A DNA stretch of 5,721 nucleotides from an uncultured Bacteroidales bacterium (GTDB lineage: Bacteria > Bacteroidota > Bacteroidia > Bacteroidales > Marinilabiliaceae): contig CAKUYZ010000105.1 of the NCBI GenBank assembly GCA_934717675.1, positions 1-5,721 of the forward strand, read 5' to 3'. Position 1 is the stretch's first letter. Each line of letters starts with the position of its first letter. The notes beneath the pieces were generated by a model. The model ran no database searches. It saw only the letters and a list, made by a program, of their open reading frames with translations, and had not been told where the DNA came from. The position numbers were made by a program, and so were the translations under genes. Of this stretch, positions 5,692 to 5,721 are shown one piece after another.

Positions 5692-5721
5692 AGGTGGCGG
5701 CAACCTACTCTCCCGCGCTCG
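5692..5721 (-). rRNA. rrf: 5S ribosomal RNA, 3' end only
   Basis: The minus strand reads GGGAGAGTAGGTTGCCGCC close to the window edge, the conserved 3' end of bacterial 5S rRNA (the GAGAGTAGG segment and the strand that closes helix I). Only about 30 of some 110-120 bases are inside the window. The exact 3' end is estimated from where the terminal helix should stop. The rest of the operon (16S, tRNAs, 23S) should lie to the right on the minus strand. Confidence 0.88.

Noticed and set aside
5359..5703. Minus-strand open frame of 114 codons
   Set aside because: It begins inside the 5S 3' end and its terminator, crosses the 24-bp palindrome and the zinc-ribbon terminator, and its product has no recognisable features. 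The non-coding elements explain the region better.
1..5721. Hidden defence, mobile or CRISPR system
   Set aside because: All substantial frames are housekeeping, transport or common Bacteroidota families. There are no spaced direct repeats, transposase genes or terminal repeats, and the recombinase has the rpsU context of chromosomal Xer rather than of an integrase.

Overview
The window looks like ordinary chromosome from a moderately GC-rich member of the Bacteroidota, probably Bacteroidales. Three things point there. Most intergenic gaps carry the TAnnTTTG -7 promoter element of that phylum. The coding starts lack Shine-Dalgarno sequences. The order rpsU then a Xer-type tyrosine recombinase is familiar from Bacteroidales, where it normally leads on to hpf, a tRNA cluster and tuf. 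The genus cannot be fixed from this sequence. I see no prophage, insertion sequence, CRISPR array, toxin-antitoxin pair or defence island.

Left half, all on the minus strand (read right to left): a sodium-dependent NSS-family transporter (3727-2417); 12 bases later a membrane-anchored protein with four helix-hairpin-helix-like repeats (2404-1304); then rpsU for ribosomal protein bS21 (1214-1020) with its own promoter; a structured 3' region with a hairpin, an exact anti-Shine-Dalgarno complement and an intrinsic terminator; and xerC (878 to beyond the left edge), which lacks only its last few codons here. The transporter and the helix-hairpin-helix gene look like one transcript. rpsU is a separate unit, and xerC is fed by readthrough or by a promoter I could not identify.

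Centre: a divergent gap (3728-3915) holds a perfect 9-bp inverted repeat that puts a consensus -7 box on both strands. It faces the transporter on one side and a small START-like (SRPBCC) protein gene (3916-4308, plus) on the other. That gene converges, with 6 bases between stop codons, on a minus-strand gene for an exported protein with a FISUMP-like domain (4315-4968).

Right end: a 51-residue zinc-ribbon protein (5239-5394, plus) sits in a complete small transcription unit, with a consensus -7 box and a good intrinsic terminator. About 180 bases of non-coding DNA follow, holding a nested stem-loop and a perfect 24-bp palindrome. Then come a very strong minus-strand terminator and the 3' end of a 5S rRNA gene, so an rRNA operon transcribed leftwards lies beyond the right edge.

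No undescribed system is evident. The points most worth checking are the bidirectional promoter palindrome, the anti-Shine-Dalgarno complement in the rpsU 3' region, the small zinc-ribbon unit, and the four-repeat helix-hairpin-helix membrane protein.
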